From Albidovulum sp. (GTDB lineage Bacteria > Pseudomonadota > Alphaproteobacteria > Rhodobacterales > Rhodobacteraceae), in contig JACKKB010000003.1 in assembly GCA_020637635.1 (NCBI GenBank), positions 186,001 through 250,000 of the forward strand: a stretch of DNA of 64,000 nucleotides, read 5' to 3'. The position numbers and the translations under genes are program-made. Of the stretch, positions 9,672-17,168 are shown in pieces. The first letter of the stretch is position 1, and each line of letters opens with the position of its first letter. The notes under the pieces were generated by a model. That model saw only the letters and a program-made list of their open reading frames with translations, was not told the origin of the DNA and did not search any database.

Positions 9672-10142
9672 ATGGAAAAGATCCCGATGACCCGCGCCGG
9701 CAACGCCGCGCTGGATAGCGAGTTGAAGACACTGAAGTCGGTGGAGCGCCCCGCCGTCATAAAGGCCATTGCGGAAGCCCGCGAACACGGCGATCTCTCG
9801 GAGAATGCCGAGTATCACGCCGCGCGCGAGCGCCAGAGCTTCGTCGAGGGCCGCATCAAGGAGCTTGAGGCTACCCTGTCGCGCGCCGAGGTCATCGATA
9901 CCGCCGCGCTGTCGGGCACGATCAAGTTCGGCGCCACGGTCACGCTTGTCGACGAGGACACCGACGAGGAGCGGACCTACCAGATCGTCGGCGAGGCCGA
10001 GGCCGATATCGAGCGTGGTCTTCTCAACATCCGCTCGCCCCTCGCGCGCGCCCTGATCGGCAAAGACGAAGGCGACAGCGTCGAGGTGCGCACCCCCGGC
10101 GGCGAGAAAAGCTACGAAGTCCTGAGTATCCGCTACCTGTAA
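9672..10142 (+). CDS. greA: Transcription elongation factor GreA
   Basis: Rescues backtracked RNA polymerase by stimulating transcript cleavage through the secondary channel. It is 156 residues, a normal length. The N-terminal coiled coil carries EAREHGDLSENAEYHAARE, with the acidic tip residues D and E needed for cleavage, and ends with the FKBP-like C-terminal domain (IGKDEGDSVEVRTPGGE). The start MEKIPMT at 9672 matches GreA proteins exactly. It diverges from ETF-QO across 240 bp that contains a plausible promoter, and is followed 21 bp later by a membrane hypothetical on the same strand. Confidence 0.97.
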   Translation: MEKIPMTRAGNAALDSELKTLKSVERPAVIKAIAEAREHGDLSENAEYHAARERQSFVEGRIKELEATLSRAEVIDTAALSGTIKFGATVTLVDEDTDEERTYQIVGEAEADIERGLLNIRSPLARALIGKDEGDSVEVRTPGGEKSYEVLSIRYL

Positions 10143-10163
10143 GCTGCCCGGAAGGAACCCTGA

Positions 10164-11189
10164 ATGCCCGACGAGAAAGGCGCTGTCTCCAAGGCCGGAG
10201 CCAAAGCCGATTTCGGCGCGTTCCCCCGCGGCGCGGGCGGCGCCGCCATCGACGGGCTCGACATCGCGGCGGCGGCGGCGACGCTGGTCTGGCTCGCGCT
10301 CGTCGGCGGCTTCTCGCTCTCGGCGACGCCGGAGGGCGGCGGGCCCGGCACCATCTCGACACTCGTCGCGCTCATCGTGCCGATCGCCCTCGTCTGGATC
10401 GCCGTCATCACGCTGAAGACCTCGCGCGCCATGCGGGCCGAGGCCGAGCGCCTTCAGGCGACCGTCGATGCGATGCGCCAGGCCTATGTGGCGCAGTCGC
10501 AGACCGGCATCGGGATGCCCACGGTCGAAAAGCGCCTGGAAGAGATCGCGGCCGCCGCACGGCAAGCCGAGACGGTGATCGCGAGCTTCGCCTCCCAGCG
10601 CGACATGGCGCACCCGGCCCAGGCCGAAAGCAAGGCAGCCCTGCCCGCGCCGCGCACGGAAAGCATGGCCGAAAGCCAACCGGCGCTGGCGCTCGGCACG
10701 CCCGACGAAACCACGGTGCCGATCTCGGTCGCCGATTTCATTCGGGCGATGAACTTCCCCGACAACGCCAACGACCGCGAAGGCTTCCGGGCGCTCCGCC
10801 GGGCGCTCGACGACCGGTCGCTGGCGCGGCTGATCCGCGCCGCGCAGGACGTCCTGACCCTGCTCAGCCAGGATGGCATCTACATGGACGACCTGCGCCC
10901 CGACCGCGCCCGGCCGGAAGTCTGGCGCCGCTTCGCCCGGGGCGAGCGCGGCCGCACCATCGCCGGGCTCGGCGGCATCCGCGACCGCTCGAGCCTCGCG
11001 CTCGCGGCGGGGCGGATGCGCCAGGACACGATCTTCCGCGACGCCGCGCACCATTTCCTGCGCCAGTTCGACCGCACCTTCGTGGATTTCGAGACGAACG
11101 CCACCGATCAGGAGATCGTGCAGCTTTCCGAAACGCGCACGGCGCGCGCCTTCATGCTGCTCGGTCGCGTGACAGGGATCTTCGACTGA
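10164..11189 (+). CDS. Hypothetical membrane protein with two N-terminal TM segments
   Basis: A 341-residue protein I cannot assign. After a polar N-terminus of about 30 residues there are two hydrophobic segments (around residues 33-52 and 67-87), then a helical region with coiled-coil character (residues 90-140), a Pro/Ala/Glu-rich linker, and a helical domain from about residue 190 with PISVADFIRAMNFPDNANDR near its start. The topology suggests a hairpin anchor with a large cytoplasmic domain. The ATG at 10164 follows GGAAGGA. It starts 21 bp after greA, so the two may be cotranscribed. My impression is that homologues occur in Rhodobacteraceae, but this was not searched. Confidence 0.7.
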   Translation: MPDEKGAVSKAGAKADFGAFPRGAGGAAIDGLDIAAAAATLVWLALVGGFSLSATPEGGGPGTISTLVALIVPIALVWIAVITLKTSRAMRAEAERLQATVDAMRQAYVAQSQTGIGMPTVEKRLEEIAAAARQAETVIASFASQRDMAHPAQAESKAALPAPRTESMAESQPALALGTPDETTVPISVADFIRAMNFPDNANDREGFRALRRALDDRSLARLIRAAQDVLTLLSQDGIYMDDLRPDRARPEVWRRFARGERGRTIAGLGGIRDRSSLALAAGRMRQDTIFRDAAHHFLRQFDRTFVDFETNATDQEIVQLSETRTARAFMLLGRVTGIFD

Positions 11190-11205
11190 GCCGCGTCCGG
11201 GGGCC

Positions 11206-11817
11206 TCAGGGCTCCTCGCCCGGCTTGTGCTCGATGAGCCGGATCCCCGACTGAATGTCGGGATCGCCATCGTGATAGAGATGCGTGCTCACGCCCGGAA
11301 GCTCGCTGAAGGCGCGGCTGATGCGGTTCGGGAAGAACGTGGCCGGCACGTTCTCGAACCCCGGCAACCCGCGCACGACATCGCTCACGGAATTGCCGCA
11401 GAAGGCTTTGTTGACGGCGCCGTAGGACTCGGCCCGCGCCATTGCCTGCGCGGCGACCGCGGGGCTGACGCGGACGGTCTGTTCCAGCACGTCGTAGGTC
11501 TCGCGCGCATGGTAGTCGATGTAGAACTTGCGCATCTGCTCGGTGATGCCGAAATGCACGTCGTTGCGCTCGGGAACCAGCGGATACTGCCAGGTGCCCG
11601 CCGGATCGAAGAGGATCCTCTCGCTCCCGTCGATCATGAGCGCCGAATGCGCGCCCTCGCCGCTGCGCTTGTTCACGACGGTATAGAGCGTGATCGAGGG
11701 TTGATTGCCACTCACGTAGCGCGCCTTCTGCACGGCCTCGTCGGGCGCCCAGACAGGCTCCGCGCCACAGGCGGCAAGGGTAAGGGTCATCAGAAGCGGG
11801 GCGGCAAGCCGGCGCAT
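11206..11817 (-). CDS. Putative lipoprotein, conserved hypothetical
   Basis: A 203-residue protein with a lipoprotein signal: a basic start, a hydrophobic stretch and the lipobox LAAC at residues 14-17, so it is likely lipid-anchored in the envelope. The mature part includes ITLYTVVNKRSGEGAHSALM and ERILFDPAGTW, followed by a segment with AFCGNSVSDVV. The spacing of conserved-looking His and Cys residues recalls small papain-like or NlpC-like folds, but no catalytic triad can be assigned and I do not claim an enzymatic role. It faces the preceding membrane hypothetical with a 16-bp gap and lies 22 bp downstream of the CoxIV gene. Confidence 0.65.
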   Translation of the reverse strand: MRRLAAPLLMTLTLAACGAEPVWAPDEAVQKARYVSGNQPSITLYTVVNKRSGEGAHSALMIDGSERILFDPAGTWQYPLVPERNDVHFGITEQMRKFYIDYHARETYDVLEQTVRVSPAVAAQAMARAESYGAVNKAFCGNSVSDVVRGLPGFENVPATFFPNRISRAFSELPGVSTHLYHDGDPDIQSGIRLIEHKPGEEP

Positions 11818-11839
11818 GTCGAGAAGGCTCCGGGCCGGA

Positions 11840-11974
11840 TCAGGCGTTGACGAGTGCCATGAAGACGAGGATGAGGAGGATCACCGCCATCGCCCAGGCG
11901 ACGAAACGGACGAAACCGTCAAAGGTCTTTTCCTGTTCCCTGATATTCATGCTGCCCGGCTTGAAATCGCCCAT
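11840..11974 (-). CDS. aa3-type cytochrome c oxidase subunit IV
   Basis: A 44-residue single-pass membrane protein: a polar N-terminus (MGDFKPGSMNIREQEKTFDG) followed by one transmembrane helix of about 22 residues. Size and layout match the small subunit IV that associates with aa3-type cytochrome c oxidase in Paracoccus and Rhodobacter relatives; it is dispensable for activity there. The stop is TGA at 11840-11842. It is orphaned from the main cta genes, as often happens for this subunit, and precedes the lipoprotein gene on the same strand. Confidence 0.85.
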   Translation of the reverse strand: MGDFKPGSMNIREQEKTFDGFVRFVAWAMAVILLILVFMALVNA

Positions 11975-12029
11975 GCTCGCTCTCCCGATCCTGTCGTGTT
12001 GCCCCGCATAGCCGATTCAGCAGGCGCTG

Positions 12030-12548
12030 TCACGACCTTGCAGAGCCCTGCGCCGCCGTCTTCGCAGGCTTGCGATCGAGATCGGCGGCCAGCAGAAAGC
12101 CGATCCGCCGCGGACTGCCCTCTTCCTGCGCCCTGGGCAGGGCGCGCAACATCACCGAGAGCTGGCTCACGTGCTGGATGAGCTGGGTGCGCGCCTCGGT
12201 TTCGTCGCGGCCGTAGAAGGTGACGATATCGGGATCGAAATAGCCGATCCCCTCGATCCGGAGCACGCCGGTATCGCCGCCGGCAAAGCCCATCGCAACC
12301 TCGTGTTCGTTGTCGAGCTGCTTCTCGAAATTCTGGATGTAGAGGATCAGCCGCTCATAGGCCCATTGCGCAGGGCTCTTCTGCCCGACCAACTCCGCCG
12401 CCATGCCCTCCGGGAGCGGTTCGAGCTCGGCCGTCTGCGGCGGGTTGGGAGTCGCGTGCACGACCCGCGCACAGGGCAGGGCCGAGGCCTCGTGCACCTC
12501 GGCCGAGGTGTGGATCTCGTCGCTCACCTTCCGGTCTTCCACAGCCAT
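12030..12548 (-). CDS. Conserved hypothetical protein, possibly DUF6173
   Basis: A 172-residue cytoplasmic protein. After a polar N-terminus, the central segment QWAYERLILYIQNFEKQLD begins a compact domain that continues through GVLRIEGIGYFDPDIVTFYG and TQLIQHVSQLSVMLRALPR. I believe this is the family catalogued as DUF6173, but that is from memory and unchecked. It has no signal peptide or membrane segment. Its ATG overlaps the 3' end of the MBL gene by 25 bp, so its expression is probably coupled to the acyl-CoA dehydrogenase and MBL genes upstream. Confidence 0.6.
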   Translation of the reverse strand: MAVEDRKVSDEIHTSAEVHEASALPCARVVHATPNPPQTAELEPLPEGMAAELVGQKSPAQWAYERLILYIQNFEKQLDNEHEVAMGFAGGDTGVLRIEGIGYFDPDIVTFYGRDETEARTQLIQHVSQLSVMLRALPRAQEEGSPRRIGFLLAADLDRKPAKTAAQGSARS

Positions 12549-13579
12549 GCGCCATCCTCCCGCAGCGTGCGGGCCGCGCGGCCCGCAATAAAGAGATGGT
12601 TCAGATGCGCGACGGCTTCAACCAGTGCAAGCCCGAATTCCGCCTCGCCGATCGGACGCTTGAAGAGCGGCGCGAAGCATTCCGCCGCGGTCCGCGGCGT
12701 GGCGAGATGCGATTCGAGCCGCGCAAGCGCGCCCTCGTGGTTCTCGATCATCTGCGCCAGACGCAGCGGCAGTCCGGTAAAGGGCAGCTTGTGCCCGGGC
12801 AGGACCAGCTGATCGGCACGTGCATGCGCCGCAAGGGCGCGGCAACTGGCGATCCACTCGGAGACGGGGTCGGCCATGGGTTCGCTCGCATAGATGCCGA
12901 GATTGGCCGAGATCGAAGGCAGGAGCTGGTCGCCGCCGATGACCAGCGTGCCGCCCACCTCCCAGAAGGTCGCATGTTCGGGCGCATGGCCATTCCCCAT
13001 CCGCACCACCCAGTCGCGGCCGCCGATGCCGATCCGCTGCCCTTCGACGATGCGGGTATAGCCAAGCGGCAGCGGCGCCACGACATCGGCGAAGTTGAAG
13101 GGCCGCTCGCGCGCCCGCCGCGCGAGGAGCTCGCTCTCCATCCCGGCCGCGCGCCAGAAGGCGAGCGTCTCGGCAGCCGGCACCGGGTGTTCGTCGAGCA
13201 CCAGCATGCGTGCGAAAAGCCACGTGGTGCGCGTCGTGACAAGTTCGGCGCCCCGCGCCTGCAACCAGCCGGCCAGCCCGATATGGTCGGGGTGATAGTG
13301 GGTCACGATCACCCGCCGCACCGGCCGCCCGCCAAGCGGCCCCGCCAGGGCCGCCTCCAGCGCCGCCTGCGTGCGCCGCGTCTTCATGCCGGCGTCGACA
13401 AGCGTCCAGCCGTCACCCTCGTCAAGGGCGAAGACGTTGACATGGTCGAGCGCCATCGGCAGCGGCAGCCGGATCCAGAGCACGCCCTCCGCCACCTCCA
13501 CGGCCTCGCCCTCGGCGGGCGGCTCCGGGATGGGATAGCGGATCTGTCCGGCCTCTGGCGCCACCCTGTCGGCCATCAT
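12524..13579 (-). CDS. MBL-fold metallo-hydrolase
   Basis: A 351-residue metallo-beta-lactamase-fold protein. The metal-binding motif HYHPDH lies at residues 94-99 (VTHYHPDHIGLAG), further ligands fall in GNGHAPEHATFW and VIGGDQLLP, and LVLPGHKLPF supplies the last histidine. This pattern is typical of the thioesterase/lactonase-like branch; the substrate is unknown. The ATGATG start overlaps the TGA of the acyl-CoA dehydrogenase gene, and the 3' end overlaps the next hypothetical, making a tightly coupled trio. That context favours a role with acyl-CoA or another thioester, by inference only. Confidence 0.85.
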   Translation of the reverse strand: MMADRVAPEAGQIRYPIPEPPAEGEAVEVAEGVLWIRLPLPMALDHVNVFALDEGDGWTLVDAGMKTRRTQAALEAALAGPLGGRPVRRVIVTHYHPDHIGLAGWLQARGAELVTTRTTWLFARMLVLDEHPVPAAETLAFWRAAGMESELLARRARERPFNFADVVAPLPLGYTRIVEGQRIGIGGRDWVVRMGNGHAPEHATFWEVGGTLVIGGDQLLPSISANLGIYASEPMADPVSEWIASCRALAAHARADQLVLPGHKLPFTGLPLRLAQMIENHEGALARLESHLATPRTAAECFAPLFKRPIGEAEFGLALVEAVAHLNHLFIAGRAARTLREDGAWLWKTGR

Positions 13580-15267
13580 CCTGCAAGCGCCTCGGGACTG
13601 AGCGCGAAGACCCCCTCGGCGCCCTCGCGCGCCTCGGCAAGATGCGCGGCATGCATAGGCAGGAGCCGGCGGATGTAGAACCGCGCGAGACCCGCGCGCG
13701 GGCTGCCGGCGCCCTCGGCGATTGCCGCCCGCAGGTGGAAATGGCCACCGAGCACGCGGGCGAAGGCACGCAGATAGGCAACGCATCCGGCAAAACGGTC
13801 GGGCGCCTCCTGTGCCAGCATCCATTCGGTGGTTTCGCGCAGCGTCTCGGCCGCGTCCCAGACCGCGCCAGCAAGGTCGGGCTCGGCCGTTCGCGCCGCC
13901 TCCGCCGCTGCCTGCACCTCGTCCAGCAGCCGGAACGCGGCCTCGCCGCCATCGGCGAGCTTGCGCCCGACAAGGTCCATCGCCTGGATGCCGTTGGTGC
14001 CTTCGTAGATCGCGGTGACGCGGACGTCGCGGCAGTACTGGGCGGCACCGGTCTCCTCGATGAAGCCCATGCCGCCGTGCACCTGCACGCCCATCTCGCT
14101 CACCGCCATGCCCATGTCGGTGCCATAGGCCTTGGCGATCGGCGTCAGCAAGGCCGCCCGCGCCTCCGCCTCGGCGCCGGCGCCCGCCGCGGCCATGTCG
14201 ATCGCGGCGGCGCAGGCGAGCCCGATGGTGCGCGCGGCGAAGATCTCGGCCCGCATCGTCACAAGCATCCGGCGCACGTCGGCATGGTCGATGATCGGTC
14301 CCATCTGCCGCCGTTCGCCGGCATAGGCGAGGGCCGCCTGAAAGGCCGCCTCGGCGACGCCCACACCCTGCATCGCGACGCCGAGCCGGGCGTTGTTCAT
14401 CATCGTGAACATGGCCGCCATGCCCTTCGATTCCGCGCCGACGAGCCAGCCCGTCGCACCCTCGTAGGCCATCACGCATGTCGGCGAACCGTGCAGGCCG
14501 AGCTTGTGTTCGAGGCTGACCACGTTCACGCCGTTGCGCTTGCCGGGATTTCCCGCGGCATCGGGCAGGAACTTCGGCACCAGAAAGAGCGAGATGCCCT
14601 TGGTGCCGGGCGCCGCCCCCGGCAGCCGCGCCAGCACGAGATGGCAGACATTCGCCATGAAATCGGCATCGCCCCAGGTGATGAAGATCTTCTGGCCGGT
14701 GATCGCATAGGTCCCGTCGCCATTGGGCTCGGCCCTTGTGCGCACCGCGCCCACGTCGCTGCCGGCCTGCGGCTCGGTCAGGTTCATCGTCCCTGACCAT
14801 TCGCCCGAGATGAGCTTCGGCAGGTAGAGCTCCTTGATCTCGTCGCTCGCATGATGCGCGAGCGCCTCGATCTGGCCCTGGGTCAGAAGCGGGTTGAGCT
14901 GCAGCGCGAGACAGGCCCCCGCCATCATGTCGCCGATAGCCATGCCGACGATCTGCGGCAGTCCCATGCCGCCATGCTCTGCCGGCGCCGAAACCCCGAT
15001 CCAGCCACCCTCGGCGATCGCCCGAAAGCCATCGGCAAAACCGGGCGGGGTGCGCACGATGCCGTTCTCCAGCCGCGCCGGCGTCAGATCGCCCGGCCTC
15101 TGCAATGGCGCAAGCACGCTGTCGCAGAGCTTTCCGGCCTCCAGGAGAATCGCCCCGGCAAGATCGGCCGTGGCCTCGGAAAACCGCTTCGTCGCGGCGA
15201 CAGGCGCGAGGGGAACGATCTTGTCGAGAATGAACTGGAACTCGGCAACCGGCGCCCGGTAAGGCAT
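13576..15267 (-). CDS. Acyl-CoA dehydrogenase with extra N- and C-terminal domains, DmdC/FadE-like
   Basis: FAD-dependent dehydrogenase of 563 residues, longer than ordinary acyl-CoA dehydrogenases (about 380-400). The N-terminal extension MPYRAPVAEFQFILDKI is the AcylCoA_dh_N type, and a C-terminal helical extension follows the core. Core signatures are MNLTEPQAGSDVGAVRTRAE and QVHGGMGFIEETG, with the catalytic glutamate in AIYEGTNGIQAMDL. The layout is shared with DmdC, the methylmercaptopropionyl-CoA dehydrogenase of marine Rhodobacterales, and with long-chain FadE-like enzymes; substrate cannot be decided. The ATG at 15267 follows GGGAGAGAG. It is first in a minus-strand run with the MBL gene and would donate electrons through ETF to ETF-QO. 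Confidence 0.88.
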   Translation of the reverse strand: MPYRAPVAEFQFILDKIVPLAPVAATKRFSEATADLAGAILLEAGKLCDSVLAPLQRPGDLTPARLENGIVRTPPGFADGFRAIAEGGWIGVSAPAEHGGMGLPQIVGMAIGDMMAGACLALQLNPLLTQGQIEALAHHASDEIKELYLPKLISGEWSGTMNLTEPQAGSDVGAVRTRAEPNGDGTYAITGQKIFITWGDADFMANVCHLVLARLPGAAPGTKGISLFLVPKFLPDAAGNPGKRNGVNVVSLEHKLGLHGSPTCVMAYEGATGWLVGAESKGMAAMFTMMNNARLGVAMQGVGVAEAAFQAALAYAGERRQMGPIIDHADVRRMLVTMRAEIFAARTIGLACAAAIDMAAAGAGAEAEARAALLTPIAKAYGTDMGMAVSEMGVQVHGGMGFIEETGAAQYCRDVRVTAIYEGTNGIQAMDLVGRKLADGGEAAFRLLDEVQAAAEAARTAEPDLAGAVWDAAETLRETTEWMLAQEAPDRFAGCVAYLRAFARVLGGHFHLRAAIAEGAGSPRAGLARFYIRRLLPMHAAHLAEAREGAEGVFALSPEALAG

Positions 15268-15394
15268 CTCTCTCTCCCTGTCCTGACACCTTGGCAAGCC
15301 CCGCCACGGCGCGTATTGCACTTGGAATACAGGGATGATTGCCGCAACGTCATGACCCTTCAACCCGAACGCTGCGTCACGCGAGGCCGGATGA

Positions 15395-16345
15395 GTGACT
15401 GAAACGCTGACCCCCGATCCCCAGGGCCTTGCGCGGGCAGCCCGGTTGCTCTCGGCCGGCGGGCTGGTCGCCTTTCCGACCGAAACCGTCTACGGGCTCG
15501 GCGGAGATGCCCGCTCGGACAGCGCCGTGGCCTGCATCTTCGCGGCCAAGGGGCGGCCGCGGTTCAACCCGCTCATCGTCCATGTCGGCGACCTGGAGAT
15601 GGCGCGGACCATCGCCGTCTTCGACGACTGCGCCGAACGGCTCGCGGCTGCCTTCTGGCCGGGCCCCCTCACCCTGGTGCTGCCTCTCGCCGCCTCGGCG
15701 TCGCTCTCGCCACTCGTCACCGCCGATCTGCCCTCGGTCGCTGTGCGGGTCCCGGCCCATCCCGTCGCACGCTCGCTCCTGGCGGTCTTCGGCCACCCGA
15801 TCGCCGCGCCGTCCGCCAACCGGTCGGGCCGCGTCAGCCCGACCCGCGCCGAGCACGTTCGCGAAGAGCTGCGGTGCCGCATCGCCGCGATCGTGGAGGG
15901 CGGCGCCTGCGGCGTGGGCCTCGAAAGCACGATCATCGGCCTGACCGGCGAGCCGGCTCTCCTGCGCCCCGGCGGCCTGCCGGCCGAGGCGGTCGAGGCC
16001 TGCATCGGGCGGGCGCTCGTTCGCTCTCTGCCCGGCGAGGTTCCGACAGCGCCGGGGCAGCTCGCCTCGCATTACGCGCCCGCGGCCGCGGTGCGGCTGG
16101 ACGCCACCGCGCCCGAGGCGGGCGAGTTCTGGATCGGCTTCGGCGCCGCGGCCGCCAGCGCGGATCTCAACCTCTCGCCAGGCGGCGATCTGATCGAGGC
16201 GGCCGCCAATCTCTTCCACTTCCTGCGCGAAGCCGACCGCCGCGCGCGCAGCGGCATCGCGGTCTCGCCGATCCCGGATACCGGGCTCGGACGCGCGATC
16301 AACGACCGCCTGCGTCGCGCCGCCGCGCCGCGACCGCCGGGCTGA
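15395..16345 (+). CDS. tsaC: L-threonylcarbamoyladenylate synthase, Sua5 type
   Basis: Makes threonylcarbamoyl-AMP, the donor for t6A modification of ANN-decoding tRNAs. The protein has 316 residues. PTETVYGLG lies at 28-36, KGRPRFNPLIVHV binds substrate, and SANRSGRVSPT is the C-terminal part of the YrdC domain. A further 110 residues form the Sua5 domain, so this is the two-domain Sua5 form and not the short TsaC. The start is GTG at 15395; the ATG four bases upstream is out of frame and stops at once. It diverges from the acyl-CoA dehydrogenase across 127 bp. The partners tsaB/D/E are not here. Confidence 0.92.
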   Translation: MTETLTPDPQGLARAARLLSAGGLVAFPTETVYGLGGDARSDSAVACIFAAKGRPRFNPLIVHVGDLEMARTIAVFDDCAERLAAAFWPGPLTLVLPLAASASLSPLVTADLPSVAVRVPAHPVARSLLAVFGHPIAAPSANRSGRVSPTRAEHVREELRCRIAAIVEGGACGVGLESTIIGLTGEPALLRPGGLPAEAVEACIGRALVRSLPGEVPTAPGQLASHYAPAAAVRLDATAPEAGEFWIGFGAAAASADLNLSPGGDLIEAAANLFHFLREADRRARSGIAVSPIPDTGLGRAINDRLRRAAAPRPPG

Positions 16346-16347
16346 CC

Positions 16348-16557
16348 ATGCCCGAGTCGCCCGCACGCACCCTGCACGACCGCATCGACCCGGCCCGGGC
16401 AGAGGCTCTGGCCGCGACGCTCGGACGGACGCCTGTGCATGCAGGCCGAGGCCCGCTGATCCCCAACCCCGGGGCCTGCGCCCGCAAGTGTCGACCCCCG
16501 CGGGAACCAGTCGAAGTGAACGGCCTCAGTCGAAGTGAGCTGCCTCAGTCGAAGTGA
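16348..16557 (+). pseudogene. Short ORF, possible decayed N-terminus of a MaoC/HTD2-like dehydratase
   Basis: Begins two bases after tsaC and encodes 69 residues. The first 25 (ARTLHDRIDPARAEALAATL within them) resemble the opening of FAS1-like/HTD2-type hotdog dehydratases, which often start with an ARAEALAATLG-like helix. After LGRTPV the similarity disappears and the frame runs on as a Pro/Cys/Arg-rich tail through the 19-bp tandem repeat into the end of the convergent NUDIX gene. This looks like a truncated remnant, but similarity was judged by eye only and it could be a non-coding frame. Confidence 0.35.
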
Positions 16558-16564
16558 ACGGCCC
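16508..16564. repeat. Three tandem copies of a 19-bp unit at the end of the NUDIX gene
   Basis: Copies lie at 16508-16526, 16527-16545 and 16546-16564, each beginning CAGTCGAAGTGA. Copies 1 and 3 differ at one position and copy 2 has two further changes. Copy 3 encodes the last codons (AVHFD) of the NUDIX protein on the minus strand, whose TGA spans the copy 2/3 junction. The other two copies lie beyond the stop. The 19-bp period is not a multiple of three, so gain or loss of copies would not extend the protein smoothly. Confidence 0.9.
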
Positions 16565-17168
16565 GGCTGCCCGCCGCTGCCGCGAAGGCCGCCGCGATAT
16601 CCTCGGCGATGACCCTGCCGGTCGAAAGCTCCGGCAGCGCGTCGGGCGCGAAGAACGCGGCATCCGTCGCTTCCGACCCGGCGCGGGGCGGAATATCGGC
16701 CGCCACCTCGCTGCAAAGGAAGAAGAGCTTGTAGAAATCGCGCAGATCGGGGTCGTAGCCGTGCCGTGCCTTGTGCTTCACCGCAAACAGCCGCTCGGCC
16801 CGGACGGCGAGCCCGGCCTCTTCGGCGATCTCCTTTTCGACGTTCTCGGCCGGCGAGAGGCCGACATCCGCGTAGCCGCCCGGCAGCGCCCAGCGCCCGT
16901 CCGTCGCCTCGCGGACCAAGAGCACGCGACCATCGCGGACCAACGCCCCGCGCACGTCGACCTGCGGCGTCACGTAACCGCGGCCGAAATCGGGGCTGAG
17001 GCCGCGGACCCGCTCGGGCCGCGTTCGGGCCAGCGCCGAAAGAAGCGCCTCGGCGATGGCCGCGATTTCCTCGTAGCGCTCGCGGTCATGGGGGCCGGCG
17101 GCGAAATGCACCCCGGTCGCGGCGATCGCATGCAGCCGCCGCGCATGCGCGAGCCAGTCAGTCGCCAT
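16545..17168 (-). CDS. NUDIX hydrolase with N-terminal NUDIX_N-like domain
   Basis: A 207-residue NUDIX protein. The first 60 residues (MATDWLAHARRLHAIAATGV) are the helical domain found in a group of ADP-ribose or nucleoside-diphosphate hydrolases. The Nudix box reads GYADVGLSPAENVEKEIAEE: the catalytic EIAEE glutamates are present, but the box's first glutamate is Leu and the usual Arg before the catalytic Glu is Lys, both departures from the consensus. Substrate is unknown. The ATG at 17168 overlaps the end of the FAD oxidoreductase gene by 11 bp, so the two are likely cotranslated. Its last codons form one copy of a 19-bp tandem repeat. Confidence 0.82.
   Translation of the reverse strand: MATDWLAHARRLHAIAATGVHFAAGPHDRERYEEIAAIAEALLSALARTRPERVRGLSPDFGRGYVTPQVDVRGALVRDGRVLLVREATDGRWALPGGYADVGLSPAENVEKEIAEEAGLAVRAERLFAVKHKARHGYDPDLRDFYKLFFLCSEVAADIPPRAGSEATDAAFFAPDALPELSTGRVIAEDIAAAFAAAAGSRAVHFD

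Noticed and set aside
9432..11270. Very long minus-strand frame (1162 codons in all) running from ETF-QO back across greA and the membrane hypothetical.
   Set aside because: The ETF-QO part ends naturally at the 9431 ATG; the rest is antisense to two genes with clear family or membrane features and is low-complexity Arg/Asp/Gly-rich sequence.
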